Both the position numbers and the translations under genes were made by a program. This document shows, piece after piece, positions 29,501-39,120 of a stretch of DNA of 64,000 nt (position 1 is its first letter; every line of letters begins with the position of its first letter). Below the pieces are notes generated by a model. The model made no database searches. It had not been told where the DNA came from and saw nothing but the letters and a program-made list of their open reading frames with translations. The DNA is from Aureococcus anophagefferens (Eukaryota; Sar; Pelagophyceae; Pelagomonadales; Pelagomonadaceae): positions 395,304-459,303 of the forward strand of contig NW_008705587.1 in NCBI RefSeq assembly GCF_000186865.1, read 5' to 3'.

Positions 29501-29917
29501 GCACTCGACGCCGCCGTCGAAGAGCACGACGACGCACCAGGCGACGTCGAAGGCGTAGACCGTCGGCGTCGCGTCCATGTGGTAGGACTTGACGACCCAG
29601 AGCACGACCGCCGTGCCCGACGCGAAGAACTGCGCCGTCACGCGCAGGTTCTGGAACCAGGGGCACGTCGGCGGCTCGTAGTCGGTCCCGATCCACGTCG
29701 CCAGCAGCTTCCCGACGAAGTCCTCCTCGAGGAGCTCGTCGGGGTGCGCCTTCGTCGACTTCTTATCGAGGACGGCCTTCTTGACGCGCGTGTAGGCCAC
29801 CTCGCCGACCTGGACGACGGCGAAGATCACAAAGGTCCCGACCATCTGATAAAAGCACTTGCTCCAGGAGCACCCCTCGAGGTCCTCGATGACCCGCGGG
29901 CCGTCGTAGGTCCCCAT
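26534..29917 (-). CDS. Slo/BK-type potassium channel with RCK domains
   Basis: Single exon, 1127 aa, starting at ATG 29917 (MGTYDGPRVIED). About six membrane helices are followed by a pore with the K+ filter in STVGYGDYSP (about residues 265-275). The cytosolic part has an RCK domain beginning HVVVAGSGVQCGSRFAIESF. Next comes a BK-channel signature region, FALNSLKTSLAATNCCCPGA. A second RCK-like domain, HVVIALLGDFLWPQLQSLVA, follows later. This is the layout of Slo (KCNMA/KCNT) channels, in which RCK domains bind Ca2+ or Na+ and open the gate. S4 has few charges, so voltage dependence may be weak. A single exon of 3.4 kb is notable. Together with the calcium channel at 14715 it could form a calcium-activated repolarisation pair. 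Confidence 0.9.
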   Translation of the reverse strand: MGTYDGPRVIEDLEGCSWSKCFYQMVGTFVIFAVVQVGEVAYTRVKKAVLDKKSTKAHPDELLEEDFVGKLLATWIGTDYEPPTCPWFQNLRVTAQFFASGTAVVLWVVKSYHMDATPTVYAFDVAWCVVVLFDGGVECLKRGMTDHVRGANFFLDCMTVPWILVERSPVFRSSSWLSPAYMRIYRVVTEAHTLSHGEALDWLPEMGVKLATTALEFIGVIIFLAGTMFTIELLGHTRFDDVYYATEMGDISFFQMIYFTFITMSTVGYGDYSPVTVIGRIFVFVLVGVGVTFFSYATVEIVEIQRERASGTGAYRLSSKRARKNGHVVVAGSGVQCGSRFAIESFLKNICADAARAPEVVLLARTPASDEVAAMLKEHWASDVHYFVGSLLDRRDLERVRAGDAKMTFVLCNINTPSADFDDDANCLRAATFHRHYPRAPLRLVVLRVLKLETAANLGLPRSWCFALNSLKTSLAATNCCCPGASTLILNLALPALVRPGHIAAADVPPWLMGYMCATHQQPRGLLLHPKFTGKTFADAALEAAALGVVLIAVQSKETGQLILNPSAQTLAPETVAFALDDGDDDYFAIADPRTEAEGDAVWLDILRRVRRETAAKAAEENESPLSPSEKRGPSDRTVAVVEQTEKGDDGPAKQGATSAIPIIGALQTALTAGRGDAAAARYEMIESSARGGAPSQVAPEPDDANAGGGPEPASLKSLAFKPGGAKPEDAKSRGGGSTIFEHREPAEHHYTDVSEVIDAGQHVVIALLGDFLWPQLQSLVATFRARSEAPVIVVGDVAPHKSLFDADGRAIALADLFFIGESPSRVSVLEAVGVPRAAAFVALGIIAADGSDELMIDLRNDLLASTVEAQLARWGRAKDLPLVYDFFSSNNLEQLPRRTNYEGEHMLEAFDVRTNLRYVAAEVIPRNEVLGSYAVAYTTPGALELIASLGEPGASNQKVQVLAVELKEVGQRYSDVCTLVIDRGAAPLGVVRAPTPDDMDQGPVACALSLSPLDQALVRAGDRVVLIATPGWPVANADILVPAAAIALDTGVAERRIDPVFEEHDVVVETPAEAPAADPSLSLFTAATPYKDVTLELSQNNDDFHDTGDDVTEAKLSALDAALRLP

Positions 29918-30075
29918 GGCGCCCACCGACGTTGTTTGTGGGGCTGCCCAGGCGAGCGACGGCAAAAGCAAAAATGGATTGGATGCATTCTCGAGTTGGA
30001 TGCATTCACGGAGATGACCTCTGTCAACACGCTGAACTGCACAGTGCAGTCCGCCAACCCAGTCTCGTCAATACG

Positions 30076-31032
30076 ATGTCAGGCCGCCAGCTCGGTGTTT
30101 GCGTCCTGGCCGCGCTCGCGTGCACGCGCGCCTTCGTCGCGCCGGCGGCGCGGCGCGCGCCGTCGCGGCTCCGGGGCGAGCCCGTGCAGCAGGAGGTGCT
30201 CGACGACGACCCGCTCGTCGTGCGCCTCGCCGAGGAGGTCGGGGCCATCAACGGGGGCGCGGGCCTCGACGCGTTGCTGAACCCGGCGAAGCTCATCAAC
30301 ACGGAGCGCGCGCTCGTGGAGCTGCGCGCGCGGCGCGACGCCGGCGACGGGAGCGCGGCCCTCGAGAAGGAGATCGCGAGCAAGGAGGCCGTCGTCTACG
30401 TCGAGAAGCGCGCGGTCATGCGCGACTGGCTCAAGACGCTCTTCCGGGGCCAGGCCTACGTGACGATCGGGATTTCGCTGCTCATGGTCTACGACGCCGT
30501 GCCCTTCTTCTCGCCCCTCGACCTCAGCGTCCGCGTGCTCGGCTTCTGGAGCTGGTGGCTCTTCACGGTCCCGTCGCTCCGGTCCATCAAGCCCCTGGCG
30601 GCCCCGGAGAAGAAGGCGCTCGACGCCGCCTTCCTCGCGACGCTCGTCGGGAGTCTGCTCGCGCCCTTCGCGACGAAGGACCCGGCGACGATCTGGTGGA
30701 TCGACTTCGCCATCGTCGCCGCGTGCTACGGCTACGGCTACGTCGCGCCCGAGTCCGCGCCGGACGACGACGACGACGACCTCTTCGACGCCAAGGCCGC
30801 CGGCGGTGCGGGGGCCTTCGGCCAGCAGCTCTGGCGCTCCGCCAAGTGGGCCGGCCGCGCGCTCGACGTCGGCGGCGGCCGGGAACGCGGCGCGCGGTCC
30901 GCGGACGCGTCCGCGGTGGAGAAGGCCCTCGAGAGCGCCGTCGCCTCCAAGGCGGCGACCGCGTCGAAGCGGGCCGCCGTCGCGACCCTCGAGCCGGAGG
31001 AGGCCGACGACTACGACGGCATCCCGCCGTGA
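30076..31032 (+). CDS. Plastid-targeted membrane protein, unknown function
   Basis: Single exon, 318 aa. MSGRQLGVCVLAALACTRAFVAP is a signal peptide with an ASAFAP-like RAFVAP cleavage motif, followed by a basic transit region (RRAPSRLRG). After a helical charged stretch (LEKEIASKEAVVYVEKRAVM) there are three to four hydrophobic spans (AYVTIGISLLMVYDAVPFF, VLGFWSWWLFTVP, AFLATLVGSLLAPF, WIDFAIVAACYGYGYVAP). The C-terminus is acidic then Ala-rich. It resembles small thylakoid or envelope membrane proteins of plastids without a named domain. It is divergent from the potassium channel gene (158-bp shared promoter) and convergent with the PAS gene. Confidence 0.7.
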   Translation: MSGRQLGVCVLAALACTRAFVAPAARRAPSRLRGEPVQQEVLDDDPLVVRLAEEVGAINGGAGLDALLNPAKLINTERALVELRARRDAGDGSAALEKEIASKEAVVYVEKRAVMRDWLKTLFRGQAYVTIGISLLMVYDAVPFFSPLDLSVRVLGFWSWWLFTVPSLRSIKPLAAPEKKALDAAFLATLVGSLLAPFATKDPATIWWIDFAIVAACYGYGYVAPESAPDDDDDDLFDAKAAGGAGAFGQQLWRSAKWAGRALDVGGGRERGARSADASAVEKALESAVASKAATASKRAAVATLEPEEADDYDGIPP

Positions 31033-31165
31033 CGCGCGGCGCCGAAACGGCGGCCCCCTCGATTCGCGTACGAACCTAAGGTCCCGTCGCCCGTGCGTCG
31101 CAGCAGGCCCCGCACGCCGTCGGGTGCCCGAGAGAGCACCAAAAGGAGGATTACACACGAAGGGG

Positions 31166-34052
31166 TCACGCGACGTAGGCGAGGACGAGGTCGAAGACGG
31201 GCCGCGGGAGCGCGGCGAGCGCGTGGGACGCGTCGCGCCGCGCGGCCTCGAAGGCGCGGCGCCGCGCGGCGGCGCGGCCGTCGCGCTCGCGGAGGAGGCC
31301 GACGCGGCGGAGGGCCGCGCGGTCGTCGCGGCGCAGCGGGCCGTCGCCGGGCCGCGTCGCCTTGAGGAAGACGGGCCCGTCGCCCGCGCCGCCGAGCGCC
31401 GCGCGGAGCGCCGGGTCGCCGTCGAGCGCGCGCTTCAGCTCGCCCGCGTCCTCGAAGTGGAGGTAGAGCGACGCCAGGGGCAGGGGCACGCGCGACGCGA
31501 GGGCGACGCCGTCGCAGGGGTCCCGGAGGCGGCCGTTGAAGCAGATCCACTTGTCGAGCGCGCCGTGCTCGTCGACCTCGAGGACGCCGCCGGCGACGCC
31601 GCCGTAGTCCCGGAGCAGCGCGGGCAGGTCGCCGCCGTAGCGGCCGACGAGGTCGGGCCCCGCGAGGCCGACGAGCGCGGCCCAGTGGCCCCGGGGCCGG
31701 CCCGGGAACTCGCGCGCCTCGAAGCGCTCGCCGAGGCCCACGCGGACGCCGCGCTCGCCCGGCGCGTGGGCCCAGGCGTAGCAGCCCGCCGGGAGCGACA
31801 CGGGCGCGGCCTCGCCGGCGCCGCGGAGCAGGTCCAGCGCGCGCGGGCCGAGCTCGAAGCGGCGCCGCGCGGACGCGGACGGGATGAGCACGTGCGCGTG
31901 CAGGGACCCGTCGGCCTCGCAGGCGGCGAGGGACACGCCCTCGCCGGGCCGCAGGTGCACGCAGCGGAAGCGGCCCGCGTCCGGCGGCCGCGGGCAGCTC
32001 CGGTCCAGCAAGAGCGCGGCGCGCTCCTCGGCCGTCGCGCGGCTCCAGCGCGTCGACGCGCCGTCCGACGCCGGCGGCCGGAGCCGCGCGCGGAGCAGCG
32101 CGGCGACGCTCGCGCCGAGGGCCGCGCACTCGGGCCGCGGCGGCGGCTCCGCGTCCTCCGCGAGGTCCTCGACGTGGTCGCTCTCGAAATACGACGACGA
32201 CGCGCGCGAGCTCTCGAAGTAGGACGACCCGACGAGCGCGGCGTGGAGCTGCGCGTCGCCCCCGTCGCCTCCGTTGCTGCTGCCGCTCGACGACACGAGC
32301 TGGACCTCGTCCGGGTCCGCCGCCTTCTCCTCCACCACGGGCTCGGGCGGCGGCGCGAGCGACAGGAGGCCGCCGTCGATGGGGTAGCCGATGAGCGTCG
32401 CCGACGCGCGCGCGCAGACGGACGTCGCGTGCTGGACCACGACGGCCACGGTGCGGCCGTGCGACACGCGGAGCGCGAGCGCGAAGGGCGCGCCGTCGGG
32501 CGCCCGCGCGACGCGCGCCGCGGCCTCGGCGTAGGCCGCGGCGCAGGTGAAGGGCAGGTCCGCGAGGACCTTCGGCCGCTCCGCGAGGCAGGTCAGCGCG
32601 CGCGCGCCGTCGCTCCAGAGCACGACGTTGAGCTCCGCGTCGACGCCGAGCACGAAGAGCGCCATCTTCTCGAGGGACGTCACGCGGCTCTGCTCGCGCT
32701 CCGCGGCGTAGCGCTCGCTGATGTCGCGGCAGACGACGATCCAGCGGCGCCGCTGGCGCCGCTGGCACCGGAGCTCGACCGCGCGCGCGCCGTCGAGGAC
32801 CTTCATCGTGACGTCGCCGGCATCGAGGTTTTTGGCGCGCAGCGCGTCGAGGGCGCAGGCGTGGGACCCGTCGTCGAGGGGCGCCGCGTCGATGAGGGCC
32901 TCGCCGCCGGCCCCGGCCCGCGCCGCGGCCGCGTTCGCGGGCCGCACGAGGGCTGTGTCGACGTCGACGAGGAAGACGAGGTCGCGCATCTGGTCGAGGA
33001 TCGCGTCCTGCTCCGCGGCGCGACGGAACCAGCGCCGCTCCTCCCGGAGGTACGTCGAGGCCGCGTAGAGCGCGAGCGAGCACCGTCGTCCGCGCGTTGC
33101 CGCCGCGCCACTCGGAGAAGGAGAGGCGCCGGTGCTTCGCCTCGTGGGGCGGGAAGATGACGTCGTCGCGCGTCACGACGATGGCGAGCGCGAGGACGCC
33201 GTCGAGGAGGCGCGCGTCGGCCGACTCGAACATGGTCCACTGCGTGGGCCGCGCCGCGGACGCGGACCCGAAGAGCGTGAAGAAGGACCAGGTCTCGCCG
33301 TCGCGGTAGGTGTGGTACGTGCCGCGCTCGCCGACGGTCTGCAGCGCTTCGGGCAGCGTCGCGAGGTAGCCCAGGACGTCGCCGCCGAAGGCCGCGACGG
33401 CCGCGTCGGGAAGCGCGAACGACAGCCCGTCGAAGTGCCAGCTGTGCGTCACGGGCGCGACGGTGCTCGCGTTGCGGTGTGTTGTGTTGGCCGTGTACAT
33501 GTCGACGACGGGCGCATTCCAGGCCGCCTCCCAGAGGCCGCGGTCCGCGCGCGACACGAGCGGCGCAAGGTGCACCGTGACCCGGAGCGGCGGCACGGTC
33601 CGCGGCAGGTACGCGGCCCCGTCGTCGTCGGCATGGTCGATGCCGGACAAAATGAAGTTCGACGTCATCGTCGCGTGGGGCGCCGCGGCCAGGGCCTTGT
33701 GTCGCGGCCCCGCGGCCTCCGCGGCGCTCGCGGGGAAGACGACGCTTCGCCAGCCCGCGCTGCCCTCGTCGAACGCGCCGACCCAGCCCTGGGCGAACAT
33801 GCGCGTCGTCGACACGAGCATGTTCGCGTAGCCCATGAGCACGCTCGCCGTCGCCTCGCACTCCGACGCCGCGAGCTCCGCCCGCCCGTCGTCGATGCGG
33901 TCCGGCAGCTCCACGACGCTCACCCAGGCCAGCGTGCTGAGGAAGACGACGGCCGCCGCGACGACGGCGGCCTTGCGCCAGAGGCGCGTGGGCTGCCGGC
34001 GATCGGGGGGGGGGCTTCCCCGGGTCGTCCCCCACGCCGGGGGCTGCCACAT
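31166..34052 (-). CDS. Membrane-anchored PAS-domain sensor-like protein
   Basis: I start at ATG 34052 (MWQPPAWGTTRG). One membrane span near residue 30 (AAVVAAAVVFLSTLAWVSVV) is followed by a ~290-residue region with Asn-x-Thr sites, probably lumenal or extracellular. The frame then changes near 33060. The best explanation is a 43-bp GT-AG intron (33041..33083), giving 947 aa; a 4-base slippage in GCTCGCTCGC is the alternative. Downstream is a PAS domain (ILDQMRDLVFLVDVDTALVR, ending RRRWIVVCRDISERYAAERE), then a second PAS-like start (EKMALFVLGVDAELNVVLWS). The C-terminal 450 residues are not recognised. No kinase or cyclase is attached. A signal-sensing role is inferred. Confidence 0.65.
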
Positions 34053-34185
34053 GGGCAGCCATCCTGTGGTTCGCACTTTTTGTTATGCAATCGCTTGTAC
34101 TTCAAGGTATTGTTCAACGTCTCGCCATTTTCTGCCACACCTGTGGAGAGGGGAGGTGTGTGGACGACAAGACCCCCGCTCCCGC

Positions 34186-35853
34186 ATGGCACAGCTGATC
34201 GACTCCCCGCACGCGGAGATGAAGCGAATACTCGACGTCCAGAAGAAGGCGTTCATCGCCAACGGCGCGCCGTCGACGCAGGAGCGCATCCGGCGCATCG
34301 ACGTCGCCATCAAGCTGCTCCTCGACAACGCGGACGCGCTCTGCGCCGCCGTCGACGAGGACTTTGGCGGGCGGCCCGTCAAGTTCACGAAGTTCGTCGA
34401 CGTCGCGACGGTCGTCGACGGGCTGAAGAACGCGCGCGCGCACGTCGCCAAGTGGTCGGCGCCGCACCGCCGCGGCGTCGAGTTCCCGATGAACCTCGCG
34501 GGCGCGTCGAACGCCGTCGAGTACGTGCCCAAGGGCGTCGTCGGCGTCATCTCGCCCTGGAACTACCCCGTGTCGCTCCTCTTCAACCCGCTCGCGGGCA
34601 TCTTCGCCGCGGGCAACTCGGCGATGCTCAAGCCGTCCGAGTTCGTGCCCAAGACCGCGGAGCTCGTGCGGAAGCTCGTCGCCGAGGCCTACGACGAGAG
34701 CGTCTGTTGCGTGGTCACGGGCCACGCGGACGTCGCCGCGACGTTTAGCAGCCTGCCCTTCGACCACCTCATGTACACGGGGTCGGCGCCGGCGTCCGGT
34801 TACGGGAAAACGACGAGCGATCGAGATTTTGACAAAAGATCGTCGCCGACGCGTCCCGTAGGTCGACGCGCGTCGGCAAGATCGTCGCCCGGGCCGCGGC
34901 GGAGAACCTCGTGCCCTGCACGCTGGAGCTGGGCGGCAAGTGCCCCGTCATCGTCGGCGCGTCCACGGACCTGAACGTGACGGCCATGCGCGCGCGCGCC
35001 GCGTCCTTCGGCGCCGTCCCTCGCGTCGCTCCTCGATTCGCGCTTCACCCCGCCCGCCGCAGGCCTCGCGCACGGCAAGGTCATGAACGCGGGGCAGACG
35101 TGCATCGCGCCGGACGTCGTCTTCGTGCCCGCGGCGCTGAAGCAGCCCTTCGCCGACGCCTTCAAGGCGGCCGTCGCCGACATGTTCCCGGCGGGCGTCG
35201 CGCAGTCCGGCGACTACACGTCCGTCATCTCCGACGCGCACTACGAGCGCGCGACGGGGCTCGTGGCCGAGGCCGAGGCCGCGGGCGTCGAGGTGCTCGT
35301 CTGCCCCGGCGGCGACGCCGCCGCCACGGGCGGCGACGAGGAGTCCAAGGCCGGCGCGTACCCGCGCCGCATGGCCCCGACGCTCGTCTTCGACCCGGCG
35401 GACGACCTCAAGATCAGCGGCGAGGAGATCTTCGGCCCGCCCATGGTCGTCCGCACCTACGACGCCGTCGAGGACGCCGTCGCCTACGTCAACGCGCGGC
35501 CCCGGCCCCTGGCCTGCTACTACTTCGGCACGGACGCCGCCGAGGAGGCCAAGGTCCTGCCGCGGATCACGGCCGGCGGCGTCTGCGTCAACGACGTCAT
35601 CATGCACGTCGCGCAGGAGGACCTGCCCTTCGGCGGCGTCGGCGGCTCGGGCTACGGCTCCTACCACGGCCACGAGGGCTTCCTCGAGTTCTCGCACCAC
35701 AAGGGCGTCCACCGCCAGGTCGCGACGGGCCGCCAGTTCCTCCTCCAGGGCATCTACCCGCCCTACGACAAGAAGGGTTCCATGCTCGACATGATCATCG
35801 ACATGAAGCTCACGCCCGCGAAGGACTCCAAGCTCCCCTGCTGCATCCTCTGA
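34186..35853 (+). CDS. Class 3-like aldehyde dehydrogenase with C-terminal CaaX motif
   Basis: Three exons, 34186..34781, 34862..34989 and 35063..35853, encode 504 aa. Motifs are intact: VISPWNYPVSLLFNPLAG (NAD site), the Gly-rich turn GSTRVGK created across the first intron junction, LELGGK with the general-base Glu, NAGQTCIAPD with the nucleophile Cys, and EEIFGPPM. The sequence is closest in pattern to ALDH3 / coniferyl aldehyde dehydrogenases, which oxidise aliphatic or aromatic aldehydes with NAD(P)+. The C-terminus CCIL fits a CaaX prenylation box (X = Leu, geranylgeranyl type), as in membrane-bound ALDH3B enzymes. Intron 1 is a short introner-like insertion; intron 2 (34990..35062) appears to be GC-AG. 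Confidence 0.9.
34782..34861 (+). mobile_element. Short introner-like element in aldehyde dehydrogenase gene
   Basis: An 80-bp GT-AG intron with direct repeats GTCGGCGC (34782-34789) and GTCGACGC (34862-34869), 7 of 8 identical. The upstream copy provides the donor. The insert begins CGGCGTCCGG and ends CCCGTAG. It opens like the insert in the intron at 1169, suggesting a second, shorter element type, though the similarity is only ~10 bases. Confidence 0.5.
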
Positions 35854-36629
35854 TTTTGACCGCCCCGTCGCGGCTCTCTAATCGCATCGTCGTCGTTGGT
35901 GTGGGCGTCGCGCTGGCGCGGCCCGGGTGGTGAGCGCCGCCGACCGTCTCCGAGTCGGCCAGCCCGGCCTGCCCGTGAGTCACCGCGGCGGTGCCCGGGC
36001 CGCCCCGGGCCGCCGTCACGGTGGCCGCGGCCACTGCCACTGACATCGTCACCGCCGACATCGGCGACGACTCGAGGCTCGGCGCGCCCCGCCTGGTCTC
36101 GACGACGCGAAACCGAAGAGTCCTACGTCCTCGCCGCTGCTATGCGTCCTCCGAAGACGCGAGGACGGCCTCGGGCAGCCCGTGACCGCACACCGGCCAA
36201 TCCCGTCGTACGCTAGTTAGAGCATTCAAATCGTGTTCGGCCACGCGAATCGACTTCGATGGAAAGCGCGCCAAATCGCGCAAACTCCCCTCCACCTGTT
36301 TATCCGCTCGCGAGTCGCTCGCGAAAAGCAAAGCAGCCACATCCGCCACCTTCGGTGCGACGCGCAGCCGCCCCCCGCCCCGTCGCCGGCCCCGCGGGCC
36401 TCCGCGCCCCCGCCCCCGCCCCCAGGGACCCCGCCCCGCCCCCGCGCGAACGCGCGCGGCTGCGCGCGGCCCCGCTCACCAGCTGCCAGGGACCCAGCCC
36501 CGCCCCCCCGCGCGAACGCGCGCGGCTGCGCGCGGCCCCGCGGCCCACCCACTCCCACCCGCGCGAACGCGCGCGGCTGCGCGCGGCCCCGCGGCTCACC
36601 CGCTGCCCCCCCCCTCGCAGCATCCCATC
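35854..36629. other. 776-bp intergenic region upstream of HSP90
   Basis: I see no gene here. 35854-36230 is mixed GC-rich spacer with short, unsupported frames. 36230-36330 is locally AT-richer. 36360-36625 is C-rich on the plus strand and contains the three-copy repeat described separately. It should include the HSP90 promoter. I could not find a canonical heat-shock element. Confidence 0.5.
36441..36597 (+). repeat. Three direct repeats of ~34 bp just upstream of HSP90
   Basis: CGCGCGAACGCGCGCGGCTG and the following GCGCGCGGCCCCGC recur almost unchanged, with the core GCGCGAACG at 36444, 36510 and 36561. Spacers are C-rich and differ. The last copy ends about 30 bp before the HSP90 start codon, so the repeats lie in the promoter or 5' UTR. 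They could be regulatory, or a simple minisatellite. Confidence 0.8.
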
Positions 36630-38759
36630 ATGTCCGGTGAAGTCGAGACCTTCGCGTTCAGCGCCGACATCAACCAGCTGCTGTCGCTGATCATCAACAC
36701 GTTCTACTCGAACAAGGAGATCTTCCTCCGCGAGCTCATCTCGAACGCGTCCGACGCGCTCGACAAGATCCGCTACCAGTCGCTCACGGACGCGTCCGTG
36801 CTCGATGCCGAGCCCAACCTCGAGATCCACATCATCCCCGACAAGGCGAACAACACGCTCACGATCGTCGACACGGGCATCGGCATGACCAAGGCCGACC
36901 TCATCAACAACCTCGGCACGATCGCCAAGTCGGGCACCAAGGCCTTCATGGAGGCGCTCCAGGCCGGCGCCGACATCTCGATGATCGGCCAGTTCGGCGT
37001 CGGCTTCTACTCCGCCTACCTCGTCGCCGAGAAGGTCGTCGTCACGTCCAAGAACAACGACGACGAGCAGTACACGTGGGAGTCCGCCGCCGGCGGCTCG
37101 TTCACGGTCGTGCCCGACGCGCCCGAGGCCAAGCGCATCGGCCGCGGCACGCGCATCGTCCTCACGATGAAGGAGGACATGGCCGAGTACCTCGAGGAGC
37201 GCCGCCTCAAGGATCTCGTCAAGAAGCACTCCGAGTTCGTCGGCTTCCCCATCAAGCTCTACGTCGAGAAGACGCAGGAGAAGGAGGTCACGGACGACGA
37301 CGATGACGACGACGATGACAAGGACGAGGACGACGACGCCCCGAAGGTCGAGGACGTCGACGAGGAGGAGACCAAGAAGGAGAAGAAGACGAAGAAGATC
37401 AAGGAGGTCACGCACGAGTGGGACCACCTCAACGGCCAGAAGCCCATCTGGATGCGCAAGCCCGACGAGGTCACCCAGGAGGAGTACGCGTCCTTCTACA
37501 AGTCGCTCACGAACGACTGGGAGGACCACGCCGCCGTCAAGCACTTCTCCGTCGAGGGCCAGCTCGAGTTCCGCTCCGTGCTCTTCCTCCCGCGCCGCGC
37601 GCCCTTCGACATGTTCGAGGGCGGCACGAAGAAGAAGTTCAACAACATCAAGCTCTACGTGCGCCGCGTGTTCATCATGGACAACTGCGAGGACCTCATG
37701 CCCGAGTTCCTGACCTTCGTCAAGGGCATCGTCGACTCCGAGGACCTGCCCCTCAACATCTCGCGCGAGACGCTCCAGCAGAACAAGATTCTGAAGGTCA
37801 TCAAGAAGAACCTCGTGAAGAAGTCCATCGAATTGTTCAACGAGGTCGCGGAGGACGAGGACAAGTACAAGAAGTTCTACGAGGCGTTCTGCAAGAACCT
37901 CAAGCTCGGCGTCCACGAGGACTCGACGAACCGCGCGAAGATCGCCAAGCTCCTGCGCTACCACACGACCAAGTCCGGCGAGGAGATGACGTCGCTCGAC
38001 GACTACATCGCGCGCATGTCGGACAACCAGCCCGGCATCTACTACGTCACGGGCGAGTCCAAGCGCGCCGTCGAGACGTCGCCCTTCCTCGAGAAGCTCA
38101 AGAAGAAGGGCTACGAAGTCATCTTCATGGTCGACCCCATGGACGAGTACTGCGTCCAGCAGCTCAAGGAGTACGAGGGCAAGAAGTTGATCTCCGCGAC
38201 CAAGGAGGGCCTCAAGATGGAGGAGACCGAGGAGGAGAAGAAGGAGCTCGAGGAGGCCAAGGCGGCCACGGAGGGCCTCTGCAAGCTCATGAAGGAGGTC
38301 CTCGACGACAAGGTGGACAAAGTCGTCGTCTCGACGCGCCTCGCGGACTCGCCCTGCGTGCTCGTCACCGGCGAATACGGCTGGTCCGCGAACATGGAGC
38401 GCATCATGAAAGCGCAGACGCTCCGCGATTCGTCGTCGTCGGCCTACATGTCGTCCAAGAAAACGATGGAGATCAACCCGCTGAACCCCATCGTGAAGTC
38501 GCTCCGCGACAAGGCCGAGGCCGACCAGAGCGACAAGACGGTGAAGGACCTCATCTGGTTGCTCTACGACACGTCGCTGCTCACGTCCGGCTTCAGCCTC
38601 GACGAGCCGTCGACGTTCGCGTCGCGCATCCACCGCCTCATCAAGCTGGGCCTCTCCATCGACGACGACGACGACGAGCTCGACGCCGACATGGACGACC
38701 TTCCCCCTTTGGAGGAGGACGGCTTGGACGAGGAGTCGACGATGGAGCAGGTCGATTAA
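36630..38759 (+). CDS. HSP90: Cytosolic HSP90 chaperone
   Basis: Single exon, 709 aa. The N-terminal GHKL ATPase carries [26 protein letters not shown] and [15 protein letters not shown] charged Asp/Glu/Lys linker (about 215-255) is typical of cytosolic forms. The middle domain has [20 protein letters not shown] with the catalytic Arg. There is no signal or transit peptide. The C-terminus is MEQVD where cytosolic HSP90 normally ends MEEVD, the TPR co-chaperone anchor; Glu to Gln at this place is unusual. Codon use is strongly biased to G/C-ending optimal codons, as expected for an abundant protein. Confidence 0.97.
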   Translation: MSGEVETFAFSADINQLLSLIINTFYSNKEIFLRELISNASDALDKIRYQSLTDASVLDAEPNLEIHIIPDKANNTLTIVDTGIGMTKADLINNLGTIAKSGTKAFMEALQAGADISMIGQFGVGFYSAYLVAEKVVVTSKNNDDEQYTWESAAGGSFTVVPDAPEAKRIGRGTRIVLTMKEDMAEYLEERRLKDLVKKHSEFVGFPIKLYVEKTQEKEVTDDDDDDDDDKDEDDDAPKVEDVDEEETKKEKKTKKIKEVTHEWDHLNGQKPIWMRKPDEVTQEEYASFYKSLTNDWEDHAAVKHFSVEGQLEFRSVLFLPRRAPFDMFEGGTKKKFNNIKLYVRRVFIMDNCEDLMPEFLTFVKGIVDSEDLPLNISRETLQQNKILKVIKKNLVKKSIELFNEVAEDEDKYKKFYEAFCKNLKLGVHEDSTNRAKIAKLLRYHTTKSGEEMTSLDDYIARMSDNQPGIYYVTGESKRAVETSPFLEKLKKKGYEVIFMVDPMDEYCVQQLKEYEGKKLISATKEGLKMEETEEEKKELEEAKAATEGLCKLMKEVLDDKVDKVVVSTRLADSPCVLVTGEYGWSANMERIMKAQTLRDSSSSAYMSSKKTMEINPLNPIVKSLRDKAEADQSDKTVKDLIWLLYDTSLLTSGFSLDEPSTFASRIHRLIKLGLSIDDDDDELDADMDDLPPLEEDGLDEESTMEQVD

Positions 38760-39120
38760 GGCCTGCCCGGCCCGCGTCGCCACGCTTTTCGCGCCATTCC
38801 CCGCGCGCCCCAACTAATAAGACAGTTGGCTGTGCGCACGATGTGTATGTTGGCATGACCGGCGCCGCCGAGCTCCGGATCGCCGGGATCGCCCCGGACC
38901 CGGCCGAGTCGCTCTGGATCGCCAGGATCGCGTCTGAGCGCGCGGGGTCGCCCCGGATCGCCGCGGATCGCGCCGGGATCGCGCCGCATCGCTCCGGATC
39001 GAACCCGGTTGCGGCTTGTAGTGCAATTGAATGAAACATGCCGTTCTCAACATCGCGAACACCGGTGGGCGCCACACACGCGATTTTTTCAGCTGCCCCG
39101 ACAAGGAAGGCAATTGCACT
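38760..39120. other. 361-bp intergenic region between HSP90 and the FNT transporter
   Basis: No gene seen. It holds the GGATCG-type repeat at ~38870-39003 and, near the right end, an in-frame ATG at 39031 that could extend the transporter by 30 residues. Confidence 0.45.
38870..39003 (+). repeat. Imperfect tandem GGATCGC repeats
   Basis: The hexamer GGATCG recurs about nine times within ~130 bp, with spacers of 4-16 bases (for example CTCCGGATCGCCGGGATCGC). It is a degenerate minisatellite in the spacer downstream of HSP90 and is rich in GATC. Confidence 0.6.

Noticed and set aside
26373..29696. Long minus frame of 1107 codons and the 1267-codon plus frame over the potassium channel
   Set aside because: Both are shadows of the channel gene; composition is Arg/Pro/Ala-rich and contains no motif.
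36230..36300. Heat-shock element upstream of HSP90
   Set aside because: GAA and TTC triplets occur (GAATCGACTTCGATGGAA) but the spacing does not match nGAAnnTTCn units.
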